DNA of 64,000 bases from Polaribacter aquimarinus (GCF_003129485.1 NZ_QFFG01000001.1:779391-843390), one strand, 5' to 3'. Positions 1 through 9,753 are shown, counted from the first letter of the stretch. Made by a program: numbers and translations. The notes: a model not told the origin generated them from the letters alone.

Positions 1-2
1 TA

Positions 3-1202
3 GGTATTATTGGCGCACTTTTATTTATTCTTCCAAATCTAATTTTATTAGGAAAACCCGGTATTAAAAACGATGGTATTTATTTAGAATCGGCAACCAA
101 TAGAGGTTGGATTGCATGGTTGGTTTTAATTTACCTAGTTACTTTTTATTTAGTTCTGTATTTTATGCCAGATTATGCTGTAAATTGGACCTATATCTTA
201 GATCCTATTAGCAACTTTTTAAATGGTGGTGATGCCTCTCAGTGGTTTGTATATGGTTTTCTATACTGTACAATTATGTTAGTAATGGGTACAAGAATGT
301 TTATCAAATACAGACATAATAAATATCAAATAGTAAGAACAATTTCTGTTCTATTTTTCCAAATTGTATTTGCTTTCTTAATTCCAGAAATTATGACTAG
401 TTTAAATATGCCTGGTTACGATTTTAAAAATGCATTTCCTTTAGATTATGATTTTTTCTTCGAATGGAACTTAGACAGTTTACGTAATAGTGGCGGAATA
501 GGAATTTTTATCTTAGTTTGGGGTGTTATTTTAACACTTGTGATTGTTCCTGTAATGGTGTATTTCTTTGGAAAAAGATGGTACTGTTCTTGGGTGTGTG
601 GTTGTGGTGGATTAGCTGAAACTTTAGGAGACCCTTACAGACAACATTCAAATAAAAGCCTGAATGCATGGAAATTAGAACGTTGGTTAATCCATGCTGT
701 TTTAGTTTTTTCTTTAGTAATGACTTTGGTTACACTCTATTGTTATTTTTCAGGGGCAGAATCATTTATCGGAATTAAATCTCAATGGATAAAAGACACC
801 TACAGTTTCTTAATTGGTGCGTGGTTTGCAGGTGTAATTGGTACTGGCTTTTATCCAATTTTCGGAAATAGAGTTTGGTGTCGTTTCGGTTGTCCATTAG
901 CCGCTTATTTAGGTTTAGTTCAACGTTTTAAATCGCGTTTTAGAATTACTACTAATGGTGGACAATGTATTTCATGTGGAAATTGCTCTACTTATTGTGA
1001 ACAAGGAATTGATGTTAGAGCTTATGCGCAAAAAGGAGAAAATATTGTGCGCTCTAGTTGTGTTGGTTGTGGAGTTTGTTCTGCGGTTTGTCCAAGAGGA
1101 GTTTTAAAATTAGAAAATGGTCCAGAAGAAGGTAGAATAAATCCTACAGAGGTATTATTAGGAAATGATGTTGATTTAATGCAACTTGTAAATAAAAAAT
1201 AG
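3..1202 (+). CDS. 4Fe-4S binding membrane protein (polyferredoxin-like), 5' end cut by window edge
   Basis: The reading frame is open from the first bases of the window, so the gene starts upstream; 399 codons are visible. Several hydrophobic segments fill the first two thirds. Cysteine motifs follow: a C-x3-C-x-C in WYCSWVCGCGG, WCRFGCP, then two ferredoxin-type clusters, CISCGNCSTYC and CVGCGVCSAVCP, near the C-terminus. This layout fits the NapH/CcoG-like polyferredoxin family, membrane proteins that pass electrons through 4Fe-4S clusters. The partner is not visible. A TTG at position 120 could be taken as a start, but the upstream codons are fully open and hydrophobic, so I treat the gene as partial. 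Confidence 0.85.
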   Translation, partial: GIIGALLFILPNLILLGKPGIKNDGIYLESATNRGWIAWLVLIYLVTFYLVLYFMPDYAVNWTYILDPISNFLNGGDASQWFVYGFLYCTIMLVMGTRMFIKYRHNKYQIVRTISVLFFQIVFAFLIPEIMTSLNMPGYDFKNAFPLDYDFFFEWNLDSLRNSGGIGIFILVWGVILTLVIVPVMVYFFGKRWYCSWVCGCGGLAETLGDPYRQHSNKSLNAWKLERWLIHAVLVFSLVMTLVTLYCYFSGAESFIGIKSQWIKDTYSFLIGAWFAGVIGTGFYPIFGNRVWCRFGCPLAAYLGLVQRFKSRFRITTNGGQCISCGNCSTYCEQGIDVRAYAQKGENIVRSSCVGCGVCSAVCPRGVLKLENGPEEGRINPTEVLLGNDVDLMQLVNKK

Positions 1203-1209
1203 TAAACAA

Positions 1210-1734
1210 TTGGCAATATTGGTCTTTAGTTCAAAAGCTTACCACTTTTTAATTTTCCGTTTTATTTTTGGTCTATTCTTTATAATATTCTTTAACTTTA
1301 ATATTTATTCTCAAAAAAAATATTATAAAGAATTTTATAAAAACGGACAAATAAAAGAAGAAGGTTGGCTTTTAAATGAAAATAAAACTGAGTATTGGAA
1401 ATTCTATTATCAAAACGGTAATATCAAAAAAGAAGGGCATTTTAAAAACAATTTAGAAATCAAATATTGGTATTTTTACCGCAGAAATTCAGGTATAGAA
1501 AAAGAAGGTCATTTTAAAGAAGGAAGAAAAAGTAATTGGTGGTTGTTTTATGATAACAAGGGAGTTGTTAATCATAAATGTCAATTAAAAAACAATAAAA
1601 AAAACGGGTATTGTTTAATCTACAATAATAGCAAATTGATAAAAGCTTCTAAATTTAAGCATGGAAAAAAGATTAAAGAATGGACAGATTTTTCATCCTT
1701 TAAAGATGAAAACAATCTAAATGATTTAAGATAA
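1210..1734 (+). CDS. exported YwqK/MORN-type repeat protein
   Basis: This 174-aa protein has a hydrophobic N-terminal segment ending near NIYSQ, probably a signal peptide. It then has four or five repeats of the type Y-x-NG-x-I-x-x-EG-x-x, as in FYKNGQIKEEGW and YYQNGNIKKEGHF. Such repeats occur in the MORN/YwqK family ('toxin-antitoxin YwqK antitoxin' in databases), whose function is poorly known. No ATG lies upstream of the signal peptide, so the TTG at 1210 is the listed start with some doubt. The stop overlaps the start of the next gene (TAATG), which suggests co-transcription with the glycosyltransferases. Confidence 0.7.
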   Translation: MAILVFSSKAYHFLIFRFIFGLFFIIFFNFNIYSQKKYYKEFYKNGQIKEEGWLLNENKTEYWKFYYQNGNIKKEGHFKNNLEIKYWYFYRRNSGIEKEGHFKEGRKSNWWLFYDNKGVVNHKCQLKNNKKNGYCLIYNNSKLIKASKFKHGKKIKEWTDFSSFKDENNLNDLR

Positions 1735-2426
1735 TGAATCCAATTATAAAAGTAATTATACCTGCTTATAACGAGCAAGATTCTATAGGATACGTTATTA
1801 ATGATATTCCTCAAAATGTTGATGAAGTTATTGTAATAAGTAATAATTCTACTGACAATACGGAAGCAAATGCAAAAAATGCTGGAGCTACTGTACTAAC
1901 TGAAAACAGAAAAGGATATGGTTATGCTTGTTTAAAAGGGATGGATTATGTTTCTAGACAAAAAAAACAACCAGATATTATCGTTTTTCTAGATGGAGAT
2001 TATTCTGATTATCCAGAACAACTTACAGAATTAATTCAACCTATTCTGCAAAATAACATTGATTTAGTAATTGGTGCTCGTGTAAAAAAATTAAGAGAAG
2101 CTGGTGCTATGACACCTCAACAAGTTTTCGGAAATTGGTTAGCTACTTTTTTAATGAAATTATTTTTTGGAGCAAAATTTACAGACTTAGGCCCTTTTAG
2201 AGCCATTAAGTATAATAAACTTTTGGCTTTAGAGATGGAAGACAAAACTTATGGCTGGACTGTAGAAATGCAATTAAAGGCTTTAAAACAAAAACTAACC
2301 TATACAGAAATACCCATGAAGTATAGAAATAGAATTGGTGTATCAAAAGTTTCTGGTACCGTAAAAGGAACTATATTTGCAGGAGTAAAAATATTAGGTT
2401 GGATTTTTAAATATAGTTTTAAATAG
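1734..2426 (+). CDS. family 2 glycosyltransferase (dolichyl-phosphate mannosyltransferase-like)
   Basis: The 230-aa protein starts with IIKVIIPAYNEQDSIG, the nucleotide-sugar-binding start of GT-A family 2 enzymes. It carries the D-x-D-type motif in VFLDGDYSDYP near residue 85. It resembles the polyprenyl-phosphate mannosyl/glucosyltransferase subgroup, which puts a sugar on a lipid carrier at the inner face of the membrane. There is no C-terminal membrane anchor. Its start overlaps the previous stop by one base and its stop overlaps the next start by one base. With the two following genes it probably builds a glycolipid or cell-surface glycan; the product cannot be read from sequence. Confidence 0.85.
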   Translation: MNPIIKVIIPAYNEQDSIGYVINDIPQNVDEVIVISNNSTDNTEANAKNAGATVLTENRKGYGYACLKGMDYVSRQKKQPDIIVFLDGDYSDYPEQLTELIQPILQNNIDLVIGARVKKLREAGAMTPQQVFGNWLATFLMKLFFGAKFTDLGPFRAIKYNKLLALEMEDKTYGWTVEMQLKALKQKLTYTEIPMKYRNRIGVSKVSGTVKGTIFAGVKILGWIFKYSFK

Positions 2427-3916
2427 TGGTTTTAGAATACATCATCATTGTTATTTATTCGATTTCGTTATTGCTTATTTTTATGTATGCTTTGGCGCAA
2501 TTGAATTTATTATTTAATTATCTAAAGGCAAGAAAAAAAGAAGATACTTCAGAAAAATTCGATTTTTCTAATCCAGATGAAATTCCGTTTGTTACCATAC
2601 AACTTCCTGTTTATAATGAATTGTATGTGATGAAACGTTTGTTAAAAAACATTGCTAAATTAGAATATCCAACAGAAAAATTAGAAATTCAAGTTTTAGA
2701 TGATTCTACTGACGAATCTGTAGAAACCACTGCAAAACACATCAAAAAAATTCAAGAAAAAGGCATCGATATTCAGCACATTAGAAGAACCAACAGGCAA
2801 GGCTTTAAAGCGGGTGCTTTAAAAGAAGGTTTAAAAATTGCTAAAGGTGAATTTATTGCCATTTTTGATGCCGATTTTTTACCACAAAAAGATTGGTTGT
2901 ACAAAACTGTTCCTTATTTTAAAGATGATAACATTGGAGTAGTTCAAACACGCTGGGGGCACATCAACAGAAATTATTCTACACTTACAAAAATTCAGGC
3001 TTTTGCTTTGGACGCTCATTTTACTTTGGAGCAAGTTGGTAGAAATAGCAAGGGACATTTCATCAATTTTAATGGAACTGCTGGTATTTGGCGTAAAGAA
3101 TGTATTTACGACGCGGGTAATTGGGAAGGTGATACACTTACAGAAGATTTAGATTTAAGTTACAGAGCACAACTTAAAAACTGGAAATTTAAATACTTGG
3201 TAGATGTTGAAACTCCAGCAGAACTGCCTGTAGTAATTAGTGCAGCAAGGTCGCAACAATTTCGATGGAATAAAGGTGGTGCAGAGAATTTCCAAAAAAT
3301 GATGAAACGTGTTATACGTAGTAAAAATGTTTCATTTAAAACCAAAATTCACAGTTTATTACACTTGCTAAACAGCTCTATGTTTACTTGTATTTTTTTA
3401 GTTGCTGTGTTAAGTATACCTATGTTATACATCAAAAATGAATACGCACATTTGAAAAATTATTTTTATGTGATGAGTTTCTTTGTGATAAGTTCTCTTA
3501 TCTTTTTTATCTGTTATTGGCATATGTTTAAAAATATTTATGGTGGTGGGTTTGTAAAATTTATTAAATATATTGGTTCATTTTTCACCTTTTTCTCAAT
3601 TGCTATGGGTTTTTCTTTACACAACACCATTGCAGTTTTAGAAGGGCATTTTGGTAAAAAAAGTGAATTTGTAAGAACACCTAAATTTAATATCAAATCA
3701 CTTTCTGACGGATGGAAAAACAACAAGTACATTAAAAAGAAACCTTCTATTCATGTAGTACTAGAAGGTCTTTTAGCGATTTATTTTGCTTTTGGAATGT
3801 ACAGCGCCTCTATAGTTGGTAATCAAGGTGGTGATTATGGATTGTTCCCATTTCATTTAATGCTTTTCATTGGGTTTAGTTACGTGTTTTTTAAATCCAT
3901 TTTTTCTAAAGCTTAA
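2426..3916 (+). CDS. membrane glycosyltransferase, cellulose synthase-like (GT2)
   Basis: The 496-aa protein has a GTG start overlapping the upstream TAG by one base. An N-terminal membrane helix (about residues 3-25) precedes a processive GT2 core with LDDSTD (about 90), IFDADF (about 150), TEDLDLSYRAQ (about 240) and QQFRW (about 275). These correspond to the D, DxD, TED and QxxRW motifs. Four or more C-terminal membrane helices follow. The family includes cellulose synthase and glucomannan/ceramide glycosyltransferases. The operon setting with a lipid-linked sugar transferase and a GT87-like enzyme suggests surface-glycan or glycolipid synthesis. Confidence 0.85.
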   Translation: MVLEYIIIVIYSISLLLIFMYALAQLNLLFNYLKARKKEDTSEKFDFSNPDEIPFVTIQLPVYNELYVMKRLLKNIAKLEYPTEKLEIQVLDDSTDESVETTAKHIKKIQEKGIDIQHIRRTNRQGFKAGALKEGLKIAKGEFIAIFDADFLPQKDWLYKTVPYFKDDNIGVVQTRWGHINRNYSTLTKIQAFALDAHFTLEQVGRNSKGHFINFNGTAGIWRKECIYDAGNWEGDTLTEDLDLSYRAQLKNWKFKYLVDVETPAELPVVISAARSQQFRWNKGGAENFQKMMKRVIRSKNVSFKTKIHSLLHLLNSSMFTCIFLVAVLSIPMLYIKNEYAHLKNYFYVMSFFVISSLIFFICYWHMFKNIYGGGFVKFIKYIGSFFTFFSIAMGFSLHNTIAVLEGHFGKKSEFVRTPKFNIKSLSDGWKNNKYIKKKPSIHVVLEGLLAIYFAFGMYSASIVGNQGGDYGLFPFHLMLFIGFSYVFFKSIFSKA

Positions 3917-5268
3917 TGTCTTTTTTTTCAAAATATAAAGATGTTTTACTAATTTTTACAAGCACCTTATTCTATTTTATTTTTGCTTATTTTTTAGAGA
4001 GAACCGAATTTAACAAATTACTTTTTTTATGGTTTTCTTTGTTTGGCTGTTTTTATCTATTGATGAAAAGTAAAACTATAAACACGTCTACTTTAATTGG
4101 ATTAACCATACTTTTTAGATTCGTTTTTCTATTTGCAATCCCCAATTTATCACAAGATTTTTATCGTTTTATTTGGGATGGACGTATGATTTTTGAAGGA
4201 TTAAATCCTTATTTATCTTTACCAGAAAACTATATTCAAAAAGGAATTCAACCTGTTTTTGAAGCGTATCAATTGTATGACGGTATGGGAGAAATGAACG
4301 GGAGTCATTACACCAATTACCCACCACTAAATCAACTCTGTTTTTTTATTGCTGCTTTATTTGCTAGTAAAAGTCTTTTTGGTTCTGTAATTGCTTTAAG
4401 AATCATTATTATTTTAGCAGATATTGGAATACTTTATTTTGGATCAAAATTACTAAAACGTTTAAATTTACCTGTAAAAAATATTTTTTGGTATACCCTA
4501 AATCCTTTTATCATTATAGAAATGACAGGGAATTTACATTTTGAACCTGTGATGTTGTTTTTCTTAGTTTGGAGTTTCTATAAACTTCATCAACAAAAAT
4601 GGATTTGGGCTGCAATTCTAATTGCTTGTTCTGTTTCTGTAAAATTGATTCCATTATTGTTTTTACCAATATTTTATCAATGGTTTGTTAAAAAAGAACA
4701 AAATTGGTTTTTTGGTTTTAAAAAATTGACAGGTTTTTATGCCATTATTATAACATGTACAATCTTGTTGTTTCTACCTTTTTACTCCTCAGAACTCATT
4801 GCAAACTATTCGAATTCAGTAGGTTTATGGTTTCGAAATTTTGAATTTAATGCCAGTTTTTACTACATTTTCAGAGAAATTGGTTACTTATTTAGAGGTT
4901 GGAATGAAATTGCTATTATTGGAAAAATCACTCCTTTTTTAACCATTTTGTTTTTAGGGTCTATCACTTTCTTTAGAAAAAACAAAAGCATGGTTCAGTT
5001 AATTACTGCACTTTTATTTGGATTGTGTTTCTACTATTTTACAGCAACAACTGTACATCCTTGGTATTTAGCAACACCTTTAATTTTATCAATTTTTACA
5101 AAATATAGATTTCCAATAATTTGGACTATTGTTATCATTTTTAGCTATCAAGCTTATGCAAATTTACCTTGGAAAGAAAATTTATGGTATGTTGGTTTAG
5201 AATATGTTATACTTTATGCAATACTAATTTTTGAAATTATAAAAAACAAAAGGGTTATTAAATTGTAA
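3916..5268 (+). CDS. polytopic mannosyltransferase-like protein (GT-C fold)
   Basis: The 450-aa, highly hydrophobic protein has about ten membrane segments. The early loop carries SQDFYRFIWDGRMIFEGLNPY, including the acidic DFYRF..DGR pattern seen in GT-C enzymes that use lipid-linked sugars (GPI-mannosyltransferase/DUF2029-like). A later loop HYTNYPPLNQ is also typical. The ATG shares one base with the previous stop, so it belongs to the same operon. The lipid-linked mannose made by the GT2 enzyme upstream is a plausible donor; this is inference. Confidence 0.75.
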   Translation: MSFFSKYKDVLLIFTSTLFYFIFAYFLERTEFNKLLFLWFSLFGCFYLLMKSKTINTSTLIGLTILFRFVFLFAIPNLSQDFYRFIWDGRMIFEGLNPYLSLPENYIQKGIQPVFEAYQLYDGMGEMNGSHYTNYPPLNQLCFFIAALFASKSLFGSVIALRIIIILADIGILYFGSKLLKRLNLPVKNIFWYTLNPFIIIEMTGNLHFEPVMLFFLVWSFYKLHQQKWIWAAILIACSVSVKLIPLLFLPIFYQWFVKKEQNWFFGFKKLTGFYAIIITCTILLFLPFYSSELIANYSNSVGLWFRNFEFNASFYYIFREIGYLFRGWNEIAIIGKITPFLTILFLGSITFFRKNKSMVQLITALLFGLCFYYFTATTVHPWYLATPLILSIFTKYRFPIIWTIVIIFSYQAYANLPWKENLWYVGLEYVILYAILIFEIIKNKRVIKL

Positions 5269-5333
5269 AATCTTCAATTTTAAACATTATTTTGAATGAT
5301 TTTTGTATTTTAGAGGTTAATTTAAAAAAAAGG

Positions 5334-6362
5334 ATGAAAAGACTTACAATTAAAGACATTGCTCAAGAATTTAAAGTTTCTATTTCTACGGTTTCTAAAG
5401 CCTTAAATGATAGTTATGAAATTAGTGTAAGTACCAAAGAAAAAATTCAAAAATATGCCAAAGAGCACAATTATAAACCCAATTTTAATGCTTTAAGTCT
5501 AAAAAATAGACAAACAAAAACCATCGGGATTATTATTCCGAATATGTTAAATTACTTTTTTGCACAAGTTTTTAATGGTATAGAAAAAGTAGCTAACGAT
5601 AGAGGTTATAAAATCATTTCTTGTATTTCTAACGAATCTTTCGATAAAGAAGTAGAAACTATAGAAATGCTTTCTAACGGAAGTATTGATGGTTTTATCC
5701 TTTCAATAGCAGAAGAAACTGTTTCTAAAAATAATTATAACCACTTTAGAGATGTAATTGATAATGGAACACCCATTGTAATGTTTGATAGAGTTGCCGA
5801 TAGTTTAGAGTGTGATAAAGTTGTTACCGATAATTTTGATAGTGCCAGAAGTACAGTTGCCCACTTGGTAAAACTAGGACATAAAAACATTGCCTTTGTT
5901 TCTACAATAGGTAATTTAGAAATTGGAAGAAGAAGACAATTAGGATATTTAAAAGGTTTAGAGGATCATAATTTAGAAGTAGATAAAAACTTAATTATCA
6001 ACATAGATGATGATTATAAAAATTACGAGAAAATCTTAGAACCTATTTTAAAAAACAATGCTATAGATAGTGTTTTAGCTACTGATGAATCTTCTGCCAT
6101 TGCAGCCATGAAAGTCGCTCAAAAACTAGGTCATAAAGTCCCTGAAAATTTTTCTGTAATCTCTTTTTCTAACGGAATTTTAGCTAGACATTCAAGTCCA
6201 AGAATGACCACAGTAAGCCAACATGGAGAAATTATGGGAGCAACTGCAGCCACAAGACTTATAGATCGGTTAGAAGATAAATCAGATACAAAGAAAGAAA
6301 CTGAAACCATAGTTGTAAAAACAGATTTAGTCGAAAGAAATTCTACTAAAAAAATCTTATAA
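5334..6362 (+). CDS. LacI-family transcriptional regulator
   Basis: The protein begins MKRLTIKDIAQEFKVSISTVSKALND, the standard LacI helix-turn-helix and hinge start, so I chose the ATG at 5334 over a TTG 42 bases upstream (342 aa). Residues 60-330 form a periplasmic-binding-protein-like sensor domain (TIGIIIPNMLNYFFAQVFNGIE, GFILSIAEE, IVMFDRVAD). Family members usually bind a sugar or nucleoside. The effector is not evident; neighbours are glycosyltransferases upstream and a HAD phosphatase 14 bases downstream. The latter may be co-transcribed with it. Confidence 0.9.
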   Translation: MKRLTIKDIAQEFKVSISTVSKALNDSYEISVSTKEKIQKYAKEHNYKPNFNALSLKNRQTKTIGIIIPNMLNYFFAQVFNGIEKVANDRGYKIISCISNESFDKEVETIEMLSNGSIDGFILSIAEETVSKNNYNHFRDVIDNGTPIVMFDRVADSLECDKVVTDNFDSARSTVAHLVKLGHKNIAFVSTIGNLEIGRRRQLGYLKGLEDHNLEVDKNLIINIDDDYKNYEKILEPILKNNAIDSVLATDESSAIAAMKVAQKLGHKVPENFSVISFSNGILARHSSPRMTTVSQHGEIMGATAATRLIDRLEDKSDTKKETETIVVKTDLVERNSTKKIL

Positions 6363-6376
6363 ATCAAGCACCTCTT

Positions 6377-7186
6377 TTGAATTTATCTAATGTAAAGCTA
6401 GTAGTTTCTGACATGGACGGAACACTACTCAACTCTAAAGGAGAAGTTAGCCACATATTCTTCGAATTATTTAGCAAACTGCATCAGCAAAATATACACT
6501 TTTGTGCCGCAAGCGGAAGACAATACAATAGCATTATTGAGAAACTGACACCCATTAAGGATAATATTTTTGTAATTGCCGAAAACGGTGGGTTGGCAAA
6601 AAAAGGGAATGACCTATTTGTTCTAAACACACTTTCTAACGACAAGATTAAAATGATGATTCCTGTATTAAGAAAAATTAAAAATGCTCATATTGTTCTA
6701 TGTGGTAAAAACGCAGCTTTTATAGAGTCCAAAAACGCTCATTTCATTAATCTTTTTCAAGAATATTATCAAGCCTATACAATTGTAGACGACCTAACCG
6801 CAATTTCAAATAAAGAAGATTTTTTAAAAATTGCAATTTACCACTCAGATTCTTCAGAAACAAATATTTATCCTTCTGTAAAAAGATTTGAAGACGAGTT
6901 ACTCATTAAAATTTCTGGAAAAAACTGGTTAGATATTTCTGATGAAAAAGCCAATAAAGGAAATGCACTAAGAGCTGTTCAAAAGGTTTTAAACATCACA
7001 AAAGAAGAGACTATGGTTTTTGGTGATTATCATAACGACATCGAAATGATGCTAGAAGCTGATTTTAGTTTTGCCATGAAAAATGCGCACAAAGACATCA
7101 AAGAAATTGCTAATTACACTACAGAAAGTAATGACAATTTTGGAGTAGAAAAGGTTTTAAAAAAGTTGATTGAAAGCCGAAATTAA
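6377..7186 (+). CDS. HAD-superfamily hydrolase, Cof type
   Basis: The 269-aa protein has HAD motif I in VVSDMDGTLLNSKG (residues 9-22), motif II in FCAASGRQY and a conserved lysine in ISGKNWLDIS. The IIB (Cof) cap signature ANKGNALRAVQ and motif IV in VFGDYHNDIEMM are also present. Cof-type enzymes remove phosphate from small sugar phosphates or cofactors in the cytoplasm. No upstream ATG exists, so the TTG at 6377 is the most sensible start. Its last four bases overlap the convergent YjbQ-like gene. Confidence 0.9.
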   Translation: MNLSNVKLVVSDMDGTLLNSKGEVSHIFFELFSKLHQQNIHFCAASGRQYNSIIEKLTPIKDNIFVIAENGGLAKKGNDLFVLNTLSNDKIKMMIPVLRKIKNAHIVLCGKNAAFIESKNAHFINLFQEYYQAYTIVDDLTAISNKEDFLKIAIYHSDSSETNIYPSVKRFEDELLIKISGKNWLDISDEKANKGNALRAVQKVLNITKEETMVFGDYHNDIEMMLEADFSFAMKNAHKDIKEIANYTTESNDNFGVEKVLKKLIESRN

Positions 7187-7605
7187 ACTCCAAAAGCAGA
7201 AAGCACTAATTTTCGAGAACCTCCATAATCTCTATGTTCACACAAGTATATCCCTTGCCAAGTCCCAAGGTTTAATCTTCCATTGGTTATTGGAATTTCA
7301 ACAGAACTTCCCAACAATGATGATTTAATGTGTGCAGGCATATCATCTGAACCTTCATAAGTATGAATATAATAGGGTTCGTTTTCGGCTACCATTTTAT
7401 TAAAATGACTTTCAAAATCAACTCTTACAGTTGGATCTGCATTTTCGTTAATGGTTAAACTTGCTGATGTGTGTTTGATAAACACTTTTAAAAACCCTTT
7501 TTCAATCGATTTTACTGCAGGAAATTCTCGAAGAATTGTTTCAGTAATCAAATGAAATCCTCTCTTATAAGGTGGTAATTGTATTTCTTTTTGTTCGAAA
7601 ATCAT
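7183..7605 (-). CDS. YjbQ/UPF0047 family protein (secondary thiamine-phosphate synthase-type)
   Basis: The 140-aa protein has the full UPF0047 signature: HTSASLTINENADPTV, then HTYEGSDDMPAHIKSS, TNGRLNLGTWQGIYLCEHRD and a short C-terminus. Some members have weak thiamine-phosphate synthase activity; the real role is unknown. The gene follows the nitrilase-like gene by three bases on the minus strand, so the two are probably co-transcribed. It overlaps the end of the convergent HAD gene by four bases. Confidence 0.9.
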   Translation of the reverse strand: MIFEQKEIQLPPYKRGFHLITETILREFPAVKSIEKGFLKVFIKHTSASLTINENADPTVRVDFESHFNKMVAENEPYYIHTYEGSDDMPAHIKSSLLGSSVEIPITNGRLNLGTWQGIYLCEHRDYGGSRKLVLSAFGV

Positions 7606-7608
7606 AAT

Positions 7609-8562
7609 TTAATCATCAAAAGAAACAGTACTTTGTCTTTCTCTATTTACATGCAATTTGGTAACATCTGGTCTAGAATAATGCCCAACAGCATCAAAAT
7701 TTTGACGCTCTTCTAAAACTCTATTAAAGTTTAAAGTTTCAATGATTAAACCTTCTTTGTGTAAAACAGGTTCTACAATCCATTCTCCATCAGGACCTGC
7801 AATACAAGAACCTCCGTTTGCTAGAGTTTCTGGAGCATCTTTGACTATTTTATTGTAATGAGGCACGTCTTTTGGGAAATCTGATTTTGCCATTAAACTA
7901 GAAACTGAAATCACATAAGAACGAGATTCTCTGGCTATAAAACGTGTAATATCTTTGGTGTTATGATCGCTCCCAGGCCAAACAGCAATATGTAAATTCT
8001 CTCCTAAACCATACAAAGCAGTTCTTGGTAAAGGCATCCAGTTTTCCCAACAGTTTAATCCGCCAACTGTAAACTCTTTTAGCGGATGTACTTGCAAACC
8101 ATTTCCATCTCCTGGAGCCCAAGTTAGACGCTCATCGTAAGTAGGTTGTAATTTTCTATGGACAGATTTAATTTCTCCTACTTCATTTATATAAACCAAA
8201 GAAGCATAAATACTATGTCCTCCCCTATTTTGTGCACGTTCCATAATACCCAAATAAATGGCTATTTTGTGTTCTTTTGCCAATTTACAGATGGAATCTA
8301 ATTCGCCCTTCTCTATGGTAATTGAATTACGGACATAATGTGCATGAATTTCTTTATTGGTTTTTGTATTCCATTCTGCCCCACCTGTTAACGCTAACCA
8401 AAAAGGATAACCAGGAAGTAAAGCTTCACCAAAAACAATCAATTCACAATTTTCTTTTGCAGCTTCAATAATCGATTTTTCAATCTTTTCAATTGTTTTT
8501 TCTTTGTTTAACCAAACTGGAGAAATTTGTGCCAGTGCTACTTTTAATAGGTTGTTTTTCAT
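7609..8562 (-). CDS. nitrilase-family carbon-nitrogen hydrolase
   Basis: The 317-aa protein shows the three catalytic blocks of the nitrilase superfamily: the glutamate in FGEALLPGYPFW (about residue 45), the lysine in HRKLQPTYDER (about 135) and the cysteine in GGLNCWENWMPLPR (about 170). CWENWMPL is close to the CWE(N/H)-x-x-P pattern of true nitrilases (branch 1), which turn nitriles into carboxylic acids. Length fits that branch. The substrate is not predictable from sequence. It precedes the YjbQ-like gene in the same direction. Confidence 0.88.
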   Translation of the reverse strand: MKNNLLKVALAQISPVWLNKEKTIEKIEKSIIEAAKENCELIVFGEALLPGYPFWLALTGGAEWNTKTNKEIHAHYVRNSITIEKGELDSICKLAKEHKIAIYLGIMERAQNRGGHSIYASLVYINEVGEIKSVHRKLQPTYDERLTWAPGDGNGLQVHPLKEFTVGGLNCWENWMPLPRTALYGLGENLHIAVWPGSDHNTKDITRFIARESRSYVISVSSLMAKSDFPKDVPHYNKIVKDAPETLANGGSCIAGPDGEWIVEPVLHKEGLIIETLNFNRVLEERQNFDAVGHYSRPDVTKLHVNRERQSTVSFDD

Positions 8563-8573
8563 AATTAGTTTAT

Positions 8574-8882
8574 CTAAAGTAAAAGAAATATTATTCCTGT
8601 AAATATTATCATCAAAAATAAATAGCCCAATATTTTAGATAGTTTATTGACTTTTCTCTTATTTCTGATATTTTTATTTTCTATCTTCCAATTATAAGTC
8701 AATAAAGAACTAATCATTAATTCATATGAATTAAATGAAAAAGGACTTAAAAATGGAAACCATTTAAATTTTTTCTTATTTTGAGAATAATAAATCCAAA
8801 TGTTTTGAAAAAAAATAAATGAATTTATGACAATCATCAAAAACCATCCAATAAAAAAAACAGTTTTTAAAACTTCTTTCAT
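8574..8882 (-). CDS. small hypothetical membrane protein
   Basis: I do not recognise this 102-aa protein. It has a hydrophobic stretch at residues 7-27 and another at the C-terminus (about 85-101), with a lysine-rich middle (NIRNKRKVNKLSK). It lies 11 bases upstream of the nitrilase gene and 9 bases downstream of the DUF2797 gene, all on the minus strand, so co-transcription is likely. Confidence 0.6.
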   Translation of the reverse strand: MKEVLKTVFFIGWFLMIVINSFIFFQNIWIYYSQNKKKFKWFPFLSPFSFNSYELMISSLLTYNWKIENKNIRNKRKVNKLSKILGYLFLMIIFTGIIFLLL

Positions 8883-8891
8883 TCGATTAAT

Positions 8892-9683
8892 TTAAACCTC
8901 AATACTCACAACCAAACCTTCATTAGCTCTTACGTTAAAAACAGTTTCATCATCAAAAATTAAATACTGCCCTTTTACACCTACTAACTTCCCTTGATAC
9001 GTTGGTGTTTTTATCAAATTTAAACTTTTTGGTTTTTCTGGATATTTTGCAACAGGAAAGTTTAAATTGGTTTCAGCATTATTTTCTATGTAATATTCTA
9101 ACGCTTCAGCAGGTATGTATTGTTTTAATTTATCTCTCCATTCCACTAAATTTTCATCTTCAACGTCATTCTTCAACATTTTTCTCCAATTGGTTTTATC
9201 AGCAACGTGTTCTTTTAAAGCAACTTCCGTAATTCCTGCCAAATAACGATTGGGTACTTCAACAATTTCAATGGCTTCATGTGCTCCTTGATCTATCCAA
9301 CGTGTTGGAACTTGCTGTTTTCTAGTTACTCCAACTTTTACATTGCTTGAGTTTGCCAAATACACAATATGGGGTTGCAATTGCACTTGTTTTTCGTAAG
9401 CTAAATCTCTGTCTTCAATATCTAAATGCGCTTTACTTAGTTCTGGTCGCATTATCCAATCTCCTGCATTGGGAGTTTCATAAAAACAAGATTTACAAAA
9501 GCCTTGTCTATAAATTTGTTTGTCTAAATGACAATTTAAACATTCATACTTTACAAAAGAAATGGTAAATTCTTTATTCAGTAACTGATTCATATTCAAA
9601 AAATCAACTCCCATATCTAAATAATACTGAATTGTATCTCCATTTTCAGTCATCATTTTTTTTAAAACTCCTTGATAAATCAT
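8892..9683 (-). CDS. DUF2797 domain protein
   Basis: The 263-aa protein carries two CxxC-type pairs in CLNCHLDKQIYRQGFCKSC (about residues 48-66), probably a zinc-binding knuckle. The DUF2797 block with YLANSSNVKVGVTRKQQVP and RWIDQGAHEAIEI follows. The function of this family is unknown. It is the first gene of a minus-strand group running toward the nitrilase and YjbQ-like genes and is divergent from the GH3 gene 70 bases away. Confidence 0.8.
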   Translation of the reverse strand: MIYQGVLKKMMTENGDTIQYYLDMGVDFLNMNQLLNKEFTISFVKYECLNCHLDKQIYRQGFCKSCFYETPNAGDWIMRPELSKAHLDIEDRDLAYEKQVQLQPHIVYLANSSNVKVGVTRKQQVPTRWIDQGAHEAIEIVEVPNRYLAGITEVALKEHVADKTNWRKMLKNDVEDENLVEWRDKLKQYIPAEALEYYIENNAETNLNFPVAKYPEKPKSLNLIKTPTYQGKLVGVKGQYLIFDDETVFNVRANEGLVVSIEV

Positions 9684-9753
9684 ATAAAATTTTACTATTT
9701 TTAAAATTCGATTTTGAGTGTAATATCGAACTAAACAAACTTACGAATTTTCT

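Noticed and set aside
1206..1225. CAATTGGCAATATTGG resembling a cassette boundary near position 1206
   Set aside because: There is no matching end, no inner stem and no neighbouring site; it is chance similarity in AT-rich DNA.
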